This document shows, piece by piece, positions 5,455 through 5,511 of a stretch of DNA of 5,511 nt (its first letter is position 1; each line of letters opens with the position of its first letter). A program made the position numbers and the translations under genes. The notes beneath the pieces were generated by a model, which worked only from the letters and a program-made list of their open reading frames with translations, made no database searches and was not told where the DNA came from. Where the stretch lies: positions 1-5,511 of the forward strand of contig CAZIOW010000051.1 in NCBI GenBank assembly GCA_964541025.1. Direction: 5' to 3'. The DNA comes from JAGDXO01 sp964541025. GTDB taxonomy: Archaea > Thermoplasmatota > Thermoplasmata > Thermoplasmatales > GCA-001856825.

Positions 5455-5511
5455 TAGCAGTATATTCTCAACGATGACGTCTTTAGAAGTGTCGATTCAA
5501 ACTTCTTTCTT
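5455..5511. other. 57-bp right flank with no supported gene
   Basis: After the tRNA there is a short A/T-rich stretch (TATATT at 5461-5466) and a C/T-rich end (5500-5511) that could serve as a weak terminator. An ATG at 5474 opens a frame of 12 complete codons that runs off the edge (MTSLEVSIQTSF). This is too little to call a gene, though a real start beyond the tRNA cannot be excluded. Confidence 0.3.

Noticed and set aside
5402..5482. 9-bp direct repeat ATGACGTCT, once in the tRNA (5402-5410) and once downstream (5474-5482)
   Set aside because: I considered a tRNA-associated attachment site, but the copy is short, matches the D-arm/anticodon part rather than the tRNA 3' end, and no integrase or element boundary is visible. 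It is probably chance.
1..5511. CRISPR array, insertion sequence or other mobile element
   Set aside because: No regularly spaced repeats, transposase-like frame or terminal inverted repeats were seen; genes are densely packed and of housekeeping character.

Overview
The window looks like chromosomal DNA of an acidophilic euryarchaeon of the Thermoplasmatales or a close relative. The evidence is an archaeal-type UMP kinase, an Nre-family DNA repair protein with a PCNA-binding tail, TATA-like boxes about 26 nt upstream of start codons (leaderless transcription), Arg codons that are mostly AGA/AGG, Ile codons rich in ATA, moderate GC, and a tRNA gene without an encoded CCA. The lineage is inferred from protein character only and was not checked by a search.

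Layout. Positions 1-909 (minus) hold the first 303 residues of an unusual two-domain protein: a flavin-type split barrel fused to a UbiA prenyltransferase. It runs off the left edge. An 81-bp gap with two divergent promoters separates it from a second, stand-alone UbiA prenyltransferase (991-1818, plus). UMP kinase (pyrH, 1807-2469, minus) converges on that gene and overlaps it by 12 bp. A 42-bp gap separates pyrH from a divergent, tightly packed plus-strand set of four genes: a UbiE/MenG-type quinone methyltransferase (2512-3168), a Trm112-like zinc protein (3165-3344), an Nre DNA repair protein (3341-4564) and a LigB-type extradiol dioxygenase-like protein (4566-5339). Two junctions are ATGA overlaps and the third has a 1-nt gap, so this looks like one operon. 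A tRNA-Val(GAC) gene with its own box A follows at 5382-5454, and the last 57 bp carry no gene that can be supported.

How the genes fit. Two polyprenyl transferases and a UbiE/MenG methyltransferase point to respiratory quinone synthesis, since Thermoplasma-type archaea make menaquinone and methylated or thiomethylated derivatives. Trm112 is an obligate partner and activator of several methyltransferases, so its translational coupling to UbiE suggests a partnership. The flavin-type barrel on the first prenyltransferase may add redox chemistry or bind a cofactor for the same pathway. The Nre and dioxygenase genes have no obvious metabolic tie to quinones. The most notable features are the barrel-UbiA fusion, the altered aspartate motifs of both UbiA proteins, the UbiE-Trm112 coupling, and the dioxygenase with Phe where a DHG-type His is expected.
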